Below, in pieces: positions 23,943-31,284 of a stretch of DNA of 43,293 bases. Position numbers and translations under genes: made by a program. Each line of letters opens with the position of its first letter. Position 1 is the first letter of the stretch. Source of the stretch: Beijerinckiaceae bacterium (GTDB lineage Bacteria > Pseudomonadota > Alphaproteobacteria > Rhizobiales > Beijerinckiaceae); assembly GCA_019745195.1 (NCBI GenBank), contig JAIETL010000070.1, positions 1 through 43,293 on the forward strand. The letters are read 5' to 3'. Below the pieces are notes generated by a model. It saw only the letters and a program-made list of their open reading frames with translations, did no database searches and was not told the DNA's origin.

Positions 23943-24082
23943 CAAATCCTAGCGAATTCCCGGAGCGCCCAGCTGGCGTTCCGCGTCCGGAGGGGCGGAG
24001 GGGATGTGACCGCGACGCCTGCTTGCCGGGCGTCGGCCACAGCCGGAAAAAGGGGAGCGCCGCAAGGCCGCTCCCCTTTTTT
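23943..24082 (+). ncRNA. Candidate small RNA or terminated leader of the rhomboid gene
   Basis: This is the core of the one gap over 300 bases (23731-24160). Possible promoter TTGCGA-N15-TAAAAT (23910-23936). Then an 8-bp hairpin (GGAGCGCC/GGCGTTCC, 23962-23982), an unpaired purine-rich GGAGGGGCGGAGGGG stretch, a hairpin CGACGCC/GGCGTCG (24013-24035) extended by TGTG/CACA, and an intrinsic terminator. No protein-coding frame explains the terminator. The transcript would be about 140 nt. It could be free-standing or an attenuated leader, since the rhomboid ATG is 79 bases further on. Confidence 0.45.
24047..24082 (+). terminator. Intrinsic (possibly bidirectional) terminator
   Basis: AAAAA, then GGGGAGCG (24052-24059), a 9-base loop and CGCTCCCC (24069-24076), then TTTTTT. 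It is the best intrinsic terminator in the window. No coding gene ends upstream of it on either strand. Confidence 0.85.
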
Positions 24083-24160
24083 CATCGCCGCGCGTCCCAG
24101 GAGCCCGCTGCGGCGCGGCGTCGGCTTGCCTCCGCCCCCGGCATCGGCGAGGTTGCGGCC

Positions 24161-24982
24161 ATGTCCGACCAGCGCTCCGGTCCGTTCGCCCCGCCGGGAC
24201 GCGAGCCGATCCTCAACCTGCCGTCCGTCGTCGTCTGGCTCAGCCTTTGCCTCGCCCTGATCCAGGGCGGGCGGATGCTCCTGTCGGCGCTTGACGACTA
24301 CATGCTGATGTCCTGGCTCGCCTTTGTGCCGGCGAGGCTGAGCCTGTGGCTCGCGCCCGACCGCATCGACGAACTGCTCAACGGTCTGACGCAGACTCTG
24401 CCGGGACAGGCGCTCGGCGACCGGTTTCAACTCGTGCGGCTGCTGCTCGCCGATGGCGGACCGAAATTGTGGACCGTGCTGACCTACGGCCTGTTGCACG
24501 GCTCCTGGCTGCATCTGGCATCCAACCTGCTCTGGCTTGCCGCCTTCGGCAGCCCGGTGGCGCGACGGCTCGGCGCCGCGCGCTTTCTCAATCTTTTGGC
24601 TCTGTCGACGATCGGCGGCGCGCTGCTGCACTGGTTTGCGCGCGATCTCGACGTGCTGCCGCTGGTCGGCGCATCGGCCGCCGTCTCGGGGGCGATGGCG
24701 GCCGCCGCGCGATTCGTGTTCTCGCCGGGCCTGCGCTTCGGCAGCCTCGGCGACGACCGCGTGGTGAGGTCGATCCCCGCCGAACGCCTCGGCCAGCTCT
24801 GGCGCAATTCGCGCGCGCTGATCTTCATCGGCATCTGGTTCGTCACCAATTTTCTGTTCGGGTCAGGGCTCGTCCCGATCCTGGGCGAGGAGACCAGCAT
24901 CGCCTGGGAGGCGCATGTCGGCGGCTTCGTCGTCGGACTTCTGTTGTTTCCGCTGCTTGACCGGGGCGTGGTGCGGGCCTGA
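24161..24982 (+). CDS. Rhomboid-family intramembrane serine protease
   Basis: 273 residues with about seven hydrophobic segments. The rhomboid signature is complete: HGSWLHLASN (His118 and Asn122), nucleophile Ser172 in VGASAAVSG, and catalytic His252 in WEAHVGGFVVG. It cleaves membrane proteins inside the inner membrane. A loop of about 30 residues is inserted between the Ser helix and the next segment. ATG 24161 has GAGG 9 bases upstream; in-frame codons further up would read through the terminator at 24047-24082. Substrates unknown. Confidence 0.88.
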   Translation: MSDQRSGPFAPPGREPILNLPSVVVWLSLCLALIQGGRMLLSALDDYMLMSWLAFVPARLSLWLAPDRIDELLNGLTQTLPGQALGDRFQLVRLLLADGGPKLWTVLTYGLLHGSWLHLASNLLWLAAFGSPVARRLGAARFLNLLALSTIGGALLHWFARDLDVLPLVGASAAVSGAMAAAARFVFSPGLRFGSLGDDRVVRSIPAERLGQLWRNSRALIFIGIWFVTNFLFGSGLVPILGEETSIAWEAHVGGFVVGLLLFPLLDRGVVRA

Positions 24983-25184
24983 TCGTCCGGCGGCGACGAT
25001 CTCCGGCCCGAGGCGAAGTCAGGACCGAGGCTAAGTCTTGCCTGCGGCATCCTCTTCGCCCACACTCTCGGCCGTGCTGGATGCGAGCCGAGCCCTTGGC
25101 GCTATGCATGCCGACCGCCCGATGTCGCTCCGCCCCAATCCGCTCGCCGGTCAACGGCGCAGCCCATGCAGGAGGAACGTGTCC

Positions 25185-25616
25185 ATGAACGTCTCGCAGC
25201 TTCTCGGCGACAAGGGACATGAGGTCATCTCGGTGGAGCCGCAGCGGACGCTGGCCGAAGCGGTGAAGGTTCTGGCCGAGCGTCGCATCGGCGCCGTTGC
25301 GGTCACGGGCGCGGATGGTGCGCTGGTCGGCATCCTGTCGGAGCGCGACATCATCCGTGCGCTGGGCCAGAACGGCGCAACGGCGCTTGAGAGTCCTGTA
25401 TCGAGGGCGATGACGGCCAAGGTCGTGACCTGCCGGCCGCAGACCAGCGTCGATGAGTTGATGGAGATCATGACATCGGGCCGATTCCGGCACGTTCCCG
25501 TTATCGACAATGGCCGGATCGCTGGCATCGTCTCGATCGGCGACGTGGTGAAGTATCGCGTGGCGGAGATCGAAGCCGAGGGGCGGGCCATGCGCGACTA
25601 CATCGCGATGGCGTAA
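25185..25616 (+). CDS. CBS-domain pair protein
   Basis: 143 residues made of two CBS motifs (about 8-60 and 73-125), in a stand-alone Bateman module: EVISVEPQRTLAEAV and then VVTCRPQTSVDELM. Such proteins bind adenine nucleotides or similar ligands and regulate partners, which cannot be named here. The ATG at 25185 has GGAGG about 10 bases upstream. The 200-base gap before it (24983-25184) shows no gene. It converges on the patatin gene with 12 bases between stops. Confidence 0.88.
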   Translation: MNVSQLLGDKGHEVISVEPQRTLAEAVKVLAERRIGAVAVTGADGALVGILSERDIIRALGQNGATALESPVSRAMTAKVVTCRPQTSVDELMEIMTSGRFRHVPVIDNGRIAGIVSIGDVVKYRVAEIEAEGRAMRDYIAMA

Positions 25617-25628
25617 GGCTCGGCCGCG

Positions 25629-26675
25629 TCAGTCGACGCCGACGCTGCTGCTGGCGACCATCGCCGCGATGTCGTCGAGCGAGCGTCTGGCGGCCTGGCG
25701 GCCCAGTTCGATGATGTCCTGCGCCCGATGGAAATCGAAGAGGCCGATGCGGCCGAGCTTGGGGCCAACCATCACGTCGGGCGGATCCCCCGCCAACCGC
25801 GAGCGCGAGATGCGATCCTGCGTGATGTTGAAGGCGTCGACCATGACGCCGGCGAGCCCTGGCCTGTCATATCCTGATTTGTCCTGCGCCGGGCGGCCGA
25901 CCATGCCGCGCACGCGCCGCGCCGCGCCCGTGATGCCGCCGAGCCAGCGCGAGGTCGGGCGGACGTCGATCTCGGGCAGGATTTCCGGGTCGGGATCGGC
26001 CGGGTGGCTCTGGATCGTGGTGCCGCGACCGGCGAGGTCGCTGTTGAGGTTGACGCAGATCACGACGTCGGCGCCCATGGCGCGCGCGGCGGTGACCGGC
26101 ACGGGGTTGACCAGCGCGCCGTCCATCAGCCAGCGGCCGCCGAGCTTGACCGGGTCGAACACGCCCGGCAGCGCATAGGAGGCGCGCAGGGCTTCGACCA
26201 CCGGCCCGCGCGTCAGCCAGATCTCGTGGCCGGTGCCGAGTTCGGTCGCGATCGCCACGAAGCGCTGCGGCAGGTCCTCGATGCGGGTCTGGGCGAGGTC
26301 GCGCTCGAGCAGGCGCTTCAGCCTCCCGCCGGCGATCAATCCCGCGCCGCCGATATGGAAATCCATCAGGCCGACGACGCGGCGCTTGGTCAGGGTGGTG
26401 GCGAATTCGGCGAGCTGGGGCAGCTTTCCGGCGCAGAAGCAGCCGCCGACCACCGCGCCGATCGAGGTCCCCGCGATGACGTCGGGGCCGTAGCCAGCCT
26501 CGGTGAGAACCTCGATCACGCCGATATGGGCCCAGCCGCGCGCTGCGCCGCCGCCGAGCGCGAGCCCGATTCTCGGCCTGCCGGGCCTGGCGTCGGCCTG
26601 GGCCGTCATCTCGTCCATCGTTGCTCCACCTCCGCCCAGTCCGAAGGCGCGCCTCGCGATATCATCCCACAACAT
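25629..26675 (-). CDS. Patatin-like phospholipase family protein
   Basis: 348 residues. The oxyanion motif GGGAARG is at 41-47, the nucleophile elbow GTSIG centres on Ser71, and the catalytic Asp is in DGA (185-187). This is the bacterial RssA/NTE-like group, a lipid acyl hydrolase probably on the inner membrane face. A C-terminal part (about 215-348) follows the catalytic domain. Two starts are plausible: ATG 26675 with GGAGG 10 bases away (used), and ATG 26618 preceded by GGAGGTGGAG. It is followed upstream by hisI on the same strand after 153 bases. Confidence 0.88.
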   Translation of the reverse strand: MLWDDIARRAFGLGGGGATMDEMTAQADARPGRPRIGLALGGGAARGWAHIGVIEVLTEAGYGPDVIAGTSIGAVVGGCFCAGKLPQLAEFATTLTKRRVVGLMDFHIGGAGLIAGGRLKRLLERDLAQTRIEDLPQRFVAIATELGTGHEIWLTRGPVVEALRASYALPGVFDPVKLGGRWLMDGALVNPVPVTAARAMGADVVICVNLNSDLAGRGTTIQSHPADPDPEILPEIDVRPTSRWLGGITGAARRVRGMVGRPAQDKSGYDRPGLAGVMVDAFNITQDRISRSRLAGDPPDVMVGPKLGRIGLFDFHRAQDIIELGRQAARRSLDDIAAMVASSSVGVD

Positions 26676-26828
26676 GGTCCCGGCCCTCCGCGGGAGAGCC
26701 AGCATGCCGGGGCGGCAATGAGCGAATCGTGAACCATGCCGAGAATGGCAGGGCGATAGCGGCGACATTTTACGGATTGATGAAATCTTGGTGAAAGCAT
26801 CGGAAACGCTGCGCCCGGGGCGGTTTCG

Positions 26829-27233
26829 TCAGCGCTTTGCAAGCGGCAGGCCGGCATCCGCTCCGACGGGCTTGACCCTGTAGAAGCACGACCGGCGCTG
26901 CGTGTGGCAGCAGCCGCCATCGCCAGCGACCTGGACCTTGATCCAGATCGCGTCCTGATCGCAATCGACGCGCATCTCGACGATGGTCTGGATCTGACCC
27001 GAGGTCGCGCCCTTGTGCCAGAGCTCCCGGCGCGAGCGCGACCAGTACCAAGCCTGCCCGGTCTCGATGCTGCGCGCCAGGGATTCGGCGTTCATATGCG
27101 CGACCATCAGGACCTCGCCGGTCTCCGCGTCGGTGGCGACGCAGGTGACGAGCCCGTTGGCGTCGAAGCGTGGCGCGAGGATGTCGCCTTCCTCGAGCTC
27201 GGCTTTGGTGTCGATGCTTGGAAACGGGTTCAT
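26829..27233 (-). CDS. hisI: Phosphoribosyl-AMP cyclohydrolase (histidine synthesis step 3)
   Basis: 134 residues, single-function HisI (no HisE fusion). The metal-site block [13 protein letters not shown] gives Asp90, Asp92 and Asp94 for magnesium and Cys91 for zinc; Cys109 and Cys116 in [13 protein letters not shown] complete the zinc site. [11 protein letters not shown] and [15 protein letters not shown] are family hallmarks. Start ATG 27233. No other his gene is near, as is usual for alphaproteobacteria where hisI is separate. It lies in a patatin-hisI-folE neighbourhood, interrupted here by a TetR/SDR pair. Confidence 0.95.
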   Translation of the reverse strand: MNPFPSIDTKAELEEGDILAPRFDANGLVTCVATDAETGEVLMVAHMNAESLARSIETGQAWYWSRSRRELWHKGATSGQIQTIVEMRVDCDQDAIWIKVQVAGDGGCCHTQRRSCFYRVKPVGADAGLPLAKR

Positions 27234-27299
27234 GGTTGTTCCATCGGTTGACTGTCGCATCGGCCGCCCGGCGCCGCAGGGCGTCGGGCCGCTGTCCCG

Positions 27300-27824
27300 T
27301 CAGGCAGCTTGTGTGGCGGTCGCCGCCTCGAACAGGCTCGGATCGTTCAGCGTGCGGGCCAGAATAAGCGCGCCTTCCAGCCTGGCGAGCATGGCCGCCG
27401 GCTCCTCGTTTCGCTCCCCGGCTTTGGGCGCTCGGTCGAGATAGTCGAGGATCAGCCGGAAGAAGTCGGCGACGGCCGCCGCGACCGATGGCGGCAGGGC
27501 GTCGCGCTCCGCACCGAAAAGGCCACAAAGGCACATGCGATCGTCGATCAGAAGCGCATCGCGAAACAGGGCGGAGACCCGGGCCGCGCCTTCGCCGGGA
27601 GCGAGGCTGTGGGGCTCTCCGAGCCTCTCGGCGGCACGCTTCGTGTAGCGCCGCGCCAGCGCCTCGGCGAGGTCGCCCTTGGTCGGGAAGTGATAGTGGA
27701 CGCTGGAACTCTTGATCCCGACGTCTTCCGCCAGATCGCGAAAGCTGAAGCCGTGATAGCCGGCCGTCCGCGCCCGCTTTTCGGCGGCGTCGAGGATTTG
27801 GTCACGGGCTGGCTGATCGAGCAT
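27300..27824 (-). CDS. TetR/AcrR-family transcriptional regulator
   Basis: 174 residues. The helix-turn-helix spans about 8-55 (FSFRDLAEDVGIKSSSVHYHFPTKGDL). The C-terminal ligand domain contains Cys-x-Cys (MCLCGLFGAERDALP). It diverges from an SDR gene, and two palindromes with CTATC half-sites sit between them, so it probably represses both genes and releases them on binding a small molecule. Ligand unknown. Confidence 0.9.
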   Translation of the reverse strand: MLDQPARDQILDAAEKRARTAGYHGFSFRDLAEDVGIKSSSVHYHFPTKGDLAEALARRYTKRAAERLGEPHSLAPGEGAARVSALFRDALLIDDRMCLCGLFGAERDALPPSVAAAVADFFRLILDYLDRAPKAGERNEEPAAMLARLEGALILARTLNDPSLFEAATATQAA

Positions 27825-27837
27825 CGGAGGAGTCTCT

Positions 27838-27851
27838 CTATCGAGCGATAG
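27838..27851. promoter_or_regulatory. Palindromic operator 1 of the TetR/SDR pair
   Basis: CTATCGAGCGATAG is a perfect palindrome 14 bases from the TetR start, just outside the -35 of the SDR promoter, and followed by another GATAG. Confidence 0.6.
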
Positions 27852-27858
27852 ATAGAAC

Positions 27859-27886
27859 TTGACGGCGTCATTCTCAACCGTCTATT
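27859..27886 (+). promoter_or_regulatory. Putative promoter of the SDR gene
   Basis: TTGACG (27859-27864), 16-base spacer, TCTATT (27881-27886). Five of six and four of six to consensus. It is bracketed by the two palindromes, a repressor-ready arrangement. Confidence 0.5.
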
Positions 27887-27892
27887 TCAAAC

Positions 27893-27910
27893 CTATCTAT
27901 CAGTAGATAG
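27893..27910. promoter_or_regulatory. Palindromic operator 2 of the TetR/SDR pair
   Basis: CTATCTA-N4-TAGATAG, perfect 7-bp arms, placed between the putative -10 and the SDR ribosome site. It shares CTATC half-sites with operator 1 and looks like the primary TetR binding site. Confidence 0.65.
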
Positions 27911-27932
27911 ATTTGAAGCGAGGATTGTGATC

Positions 27933-28700
27933 ATGACAGATAAACTCAGCCTCATCGTGGGAGGCTCTTCCGGCATGGGACTTGCGACGGCCCTGCTTCT
28001 CGCAGCCGAGGGACGAAAGGTCGTTATTGTTGGCCGCGATCTGGCCAAGCTCGACGCCGCCCGCGCACAGATCGAGGCGGCCGGCGGTGGCGGAGCCGAA
28101 GCCATCGTCGCCGATCTGTACGACAAGGCGGCGGTTGACGGGCTGGTCAGCCGGATCGCGGGCGAAGAGCGCCATATCGACCAACTCGTCAACGCCGCCG
28201 GCTATTTCTTCCCAAAGCCGTTCCTCGACCATGCGGTAGAGGATTTCGACCGCTATCACGCAATCAACCGGGCGATCTATTTCGCGACCCAGGCCGTGGC
28301 GCGCAACATGGCGGCGCATGGGGGCGGGGCGATCGTCACCATCGGTTCGATGTGGGCGCGGCAGGCGGTCAAGGCGACGCCGTCTTCGGCCTATTCGATG
28401 GCGAAGGCCGGACTGCACGCCCTGACACAGCATCTGGCCATGGAACTCGCGGACCACCGTATCCGCGTCAACGCGGTTGCTCCCGCTGTGGTCGTGACGC
28501 CGATCTATGGCGCCTTCATCGCGCCTGATGCGATCGAGGCGACGCTGACGGGCGGCTTCGACGCCTTCCATCCGATCGGCCGGGTCGGCCGGGCGGACGA
28601 TGTCGCAGCCCATATCGCTTTCCTGCTGTCGGAGCGGGCAGGGTGGACGACCGGCGCGATCCACGATGTCGATGGCGGCGTCATGGCCGGGCGCAACTAG
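27933..28700 (+). CDS. Short-chain dehydrogenase/reductase (SDR)
   Basis: 255 residues, classical SDR. The cofactor motif GGSSGMG is at 10-16, NAAG at 87-90, and the catalytic Ser139, Tyr154 and Lys158 (YSMAK) are present. The Arg34 region (VGRD) suggests NADP(H) preference, which is an inference. Substrate unknown. ATG 27933 has AGGA at a 9-base spacing; a GTG at 27927 is too close. Expression is probably controlled by the divergent TetR protein, making this an inducible pair inserted between hisI and folE. Confidence 0.9.
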   Translation: MTDKLSLIVGGSSGMGLATALLLAAEGRKVVIVGRDLAKLDAARAQIEAAGGGGAEAIVADLYDKAAVDGLVSRIAGEERHIDQLVNAAGYFFPKPFLDHAVEDFDRYHAINRAIYFATQAVARNMAAHGGGAIVTIGSMWARQAVKATPSSAYSMAKAGLHALTQHLAMELADHRIRVNAVAPAVVVTPIYGAFIAPDAIEATLTGGFDAFHPIGRVGRADDVAAHIAFLLSERAGWTTGAIHDVDGGVMAGRN

Positions 28701-28714
28701 CGGGGCGTGTGCGA

Positions 28715-28739
28715 GGGCGCGCGGATTGCCTGCGCGCCC
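28715..28739. terminator. Hairpin between convergent SDR and folE genes
   Basis: GGGCGCGC and GCGCGCCC form a perfect 8-bp stem with a 9-base loop, 15 bases after the SDR stop and 6 bases from the folE stop. No T-run, so efficiency as terminator is uncertain. Confidence 0.4.
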
Positions 28740-28744
28740 AAGGC

Positions 28745-29386
28745 TCAAAGCCCCGGCGACTTCACCATCGTGAAGAAGCGGACCTGCTCGGCCGGCTCCT
28801 TGAAGACGCCGGTGTATTGCGTCGTCATGGTCGAGGAGCCCTGTTTCTGCACGCCGCGCATCGACATGCACATGTGCTCGGCCTCGATCAGCACGGCGAC
28901 GCCGCGCGGTTTGAGCGCCCGTTCGATCACCTGCGCGATTTGCGCCGTCATCGTCTCCTGCGTCTGCAGGCGGCGCGCATAAACATCGACGATGCGGGCT
29001 AGCTTGGACAGGCCGACCACGCCCTTTGACGGGTAGTAGCCGATATGGGCCTTGCCGACGAAGGGCACCATGTGGTGCTCGCAATGCGAGTAGAACGGGA
29101 TGTCGCGCACCAGCACCATCTCGCGATAGCCTTCGACCTCCTCGAAGACGCGGTCGAGAATGTCCTCGGCGTCCTCGTCATAGCCCTTGTAGAACTCGCG
29201 ATAGGCCTTTGCGACGCGGCGCGGCGTCTCCAGCAGCCCTTCTCGCGACGGATCGTCGCCGGCCCAGAGCAGCAGCGTGCGCACGGCCGCCTCGGCTTCT
29301 TCCTGAGTCGGCTGCTTGATCAGAAACTTGTCTGCAGAGGGGCTGAGCGCCCGCTCGACGGACAAGGACTTAACCACAGGGCTCAT
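28745..29386 (-). CDS. folE: GTP cyclohydrolase I
   Basis: 213 residues, type IA. It makes dihydroneopterin triphosphate from GTP for folate. Zinc ligands Cys102, His105 and Cys173 are visible ([23 protein letters not shown]). An N-terminal extension of about 25 residues precedes the family core. The ATG at 29386 has GGGAGG 7 bases upstream; an in-frame upstream extension lacks that support. It diverges from the IscU-like gene across 185 bases that must hold both promoters. Confidence 0.95.
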   Translation of the reverse strand: MSPVVKSLSVERALSPSADKFLIKQPTQEEAEAAVRTLLLWAGDDPSREGLLETPRRVAKAYREFYKGYDEDAEDILDRVFEEVEGYREMVLVRDIPFYSHCEHHMVPFVGKAHIGYYPSKGVVGLSKLARIVDVYARRLQTQETMTAQIAQVIERALKPRGVAVLIEAEHMCMSMRGVQKQGSSTMTTQYTGVFKEPAEQVRFFTMVKSPGL

Positions 29387-29571
29387 GTGGCGCCTCCCGT
29401 TACGGTTTGACCCCATACGCAGCCGGTTCGGCCTTGGACCAGCCGGCGCGAGGCGATCGGACAAGTTTCCCGCCGCATTCATTCAGGTCGGTTCAAGCCC
29501 TCCCATATTTTTGCGACGCTTCCTATATTGGTCGTGACGCCGGGCGTTCCAGCCCCGGCGGAGATCACGAC

Positions 29572-30018
29572 ATGCTGAGCGACGTCTACAACAAGCGCAT
29601 CCTCGAACTCGCGGCCGACATCCCGCTGCTGGAGCGGCTGGACCGACCCGACGCCACGGCCAAGGCGCATTCGCGGCTCTGCGGCTCCACCGTGACGGTC
29701 GATGTCAGCATGGAGGGCGATGTCGTTACGCGCTTCGGCCATGAGGTGAAGGCCTGCGCGCTCGGCCAGGCGTCGTCCTCGATCATGGCGCGCCATGTCC
29801 TCGGCTCGACGGCGCAGGAACTGCGCCATGTCCGCGAGCAGGCCCGCGCAATCCTCAAGGACAGCGCCGAGCCTCCGGACGGCAAATGGGCCGATCTCGC
29901 GGTGCTCGTCCCGGTGCGCGACTACAAGGCCCGCCACGCCTCGACGATGCTGACCTTCGACGCGGTGGTCGATGCGATCGGCCAGATCGAGGCGCGGCGG
30001 CAGATGGCGGCCGAATAG
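29572..30018 (+). CDS. IscU/SufU-like Fe-S scaffold family protein
   Basis: 148 residues of the NifU N-terminal fold. Two of the three usual cluster cysteines are present: Cys37 (RLCGS) and Cys62 (VKACALGQASSS). At the third position, in DYKARHASTML, His120 replaces Cys. A histidine there could still ligate a cluster or zinc, or the protein may have another role. ATG 29572 has GGAG about 10 bases upstream. The phosphatase gene converges with no bases between stop codons. It is not inside a suf operon here. Confidence 0.82.
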   Translation: MLSDVYNKRILELAADIPLLERLDRPDATAKAHSRLCGSTVTVDVSMEGDVVTRFGHEVKACALGQASSSIMARHVLGSTAQELRHVREQARAILKDSAEPPDGKWADLAVLVPVRDYKARHASTMLTFDAVVDAIGQIEARRQMAAE

Positions 30019-30765
30019 CTATTTCAGCCCGAACGCCTGCCGGATTTCCGGCCTGGTCTCGTCGAAGCGGGCGCGGAAGGCGCGTTCTGCCAGCAGCGCC
30101 TTCGCCACGGCCCGGCCGGCCTTGTCGCCGGCGACGAGATCGGTCGGATAATGGAAACCGCAGACGAGCCTGCTCTGGCCGTAATCCTTGACGCGGGCCT
30201 CGAATTTTTCGGCGAACTCCGGCACGACCTCGGTCAGCAATTCGGCATAGAGCGCTGCCGTCGCCGCATGGCCGGACGGGAAGGACGAGCCGTCGGGCCT
30301 GCCGCCCGGGCAGGGCTTGACCCGGACCCTGTTCCAGACCGTGAACGGCCTTTGCCGGTTAGTCAGGCGGCGGACGCCGAGCAGGACGATGCCAAGCTCG
30401 ACCTGAGCCTCGCGGAAGAGCAGCCGCATCTCGCGCTGCGTGTTCTCGACGAAGGCATGGTCGATCCCGTCCAGAAAACGGGCCAGCGTCTGGTACTGGT
30501 CGGCGATGGCCTGCTTCTCCCGCTCGGGCGTCCGGGTCGAGCTGATCTGCAGGACCTGCTCGAATTCCGCCCGCTGCTCGGGCGAGTTCTGGGCCGGCGG
30601 CAATCCGATGACGCGGGCGATGTCGATCCTGCCGGCATCGAGCCAGAGCAGGCTGGCGCGCTGCTGGCCGAGCGCAGGCAGCGCGGGCAACGCAAGGCCC
30701 ACTGCCAGCGCCAGCACGGCCGCCATCTGGCGGCGCGGCGCGGTTCGTGGAAGAGGGTGGAGCAT
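30019..30765 (-). CDS. PAP2-family class A acid phosphatase, periplasmic
   Basis: 248 residues with a signal peptide (about 1-34). The three phosphatase motifs are visible: RRLTNRQRP (132-140), SSFPSGHA (160-167, catalytic His166), and SRLVCGFHYPTD (198-209, catalytic His205). The first motif is normally K-x6-RP; here Arg132 stands in for the Lys. PhoN-like enzymes release phosphate from organic esters in the periplasm. The start codon overlaps that of yidD on the other strand (shared CATG at 30763-30766), so each start region lies in the other's coding sequence. Confidence 0.85.
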   Translation of the reverse strand: MLHPLPRTAPRRQMAAVLALAVGLALPALPALGQQRASLLWLDAGRIDIARVIGLPPAQNSPEQRAEFEQVLQISSTRTPEREKQAIADQYQTLARFLDGIDHAFVENTQREMRLLFREAQVELGIVLLGVRRLTNRQRPFTVWNRVRVKPCPGGRPDGSSFPSGHAATAALYAELLTEVVPEFAEKFEARVKDYGQSRLVCGFHYPTDLVAGDKAGRAVAKALLAERAFRARFDETRPEIRQAFGLK

Positions 30766-31216
30766 GGCGAATCCCGGCTGCGACGACGAGCGCGATGAAA
30801 AGGCATCGAGCCTCGCCTTGTCACGTCTTTTTGCCAAGTCGTCCGGTTCAAAGGTCGCCTCGGGTTTGAAGGCTGCGCCGAGGCGTGGCGCGCATTGGCT
30901 GATCCGGGGCTACCAGCTCAGCCTGTCGATGCTGATCGGCCGGCAGTGCCGGCACTGGCCGAGCTGTTCGGATTATGCCGACGAAGCGATCCAGCGCTTC
31001 GGATTGTGGCGCGGCGGCTGGGTCGGCTTTGCGCGCATCTGCCGCTGCACGCCGCTTGGTACGTCGGGCATCGATCTCGTCTGCGAGGAATTGCCGCATG
31101 ACGCGCGCTGGTATAGGCCGTTGTCCTATGGGCGCTGGCGCGGCGTGAACGCGCCGCCTGCTCTCGATTCCGACGCGGAACCTGCTGCGGGCGGCGGAAC
31201 GACCTCTAAGCCGTAG
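30764..31216 (+). CDS. yidD: Membrane protein insertion efficiency factor YidD
   Basis: 150 residues if read from ATG 30764. The YidD core is at about 48-115: [23 protein letters not shown] split by conserved Cys, then [12 protein letters not shown] and [14 protein letters not shown]. It helps YidC insert inner-membrane proteins. The family is usually shorter at the N-terminus; a TTG at 30866 would give a more typical length, so the start is uncertain. GAGGG before ATG 30764 supports the longer form. thrS follows after 68 bases. Confidence 0.85.
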   Translation: MANPGCDDERDEKASSLALSRLFAKSSGSKVASGLKAAPRRGAHWLIRGYQLSLSMLIGRQCRHWPSCSDYADEAIQRFGLWRGGWVGFARICRCTPLGTSGIDLVCEELPHDARWYRPLSYGRWRGVNAPPALDSDAEPAAGGGTTSKP

Positions 31217-31284
31217 CAGGCCATATCCCTCAGAAATTTTCGCTTACGGGGTTTGTGTCCCCGAGTGAGCAGGAGCTTCAACTC

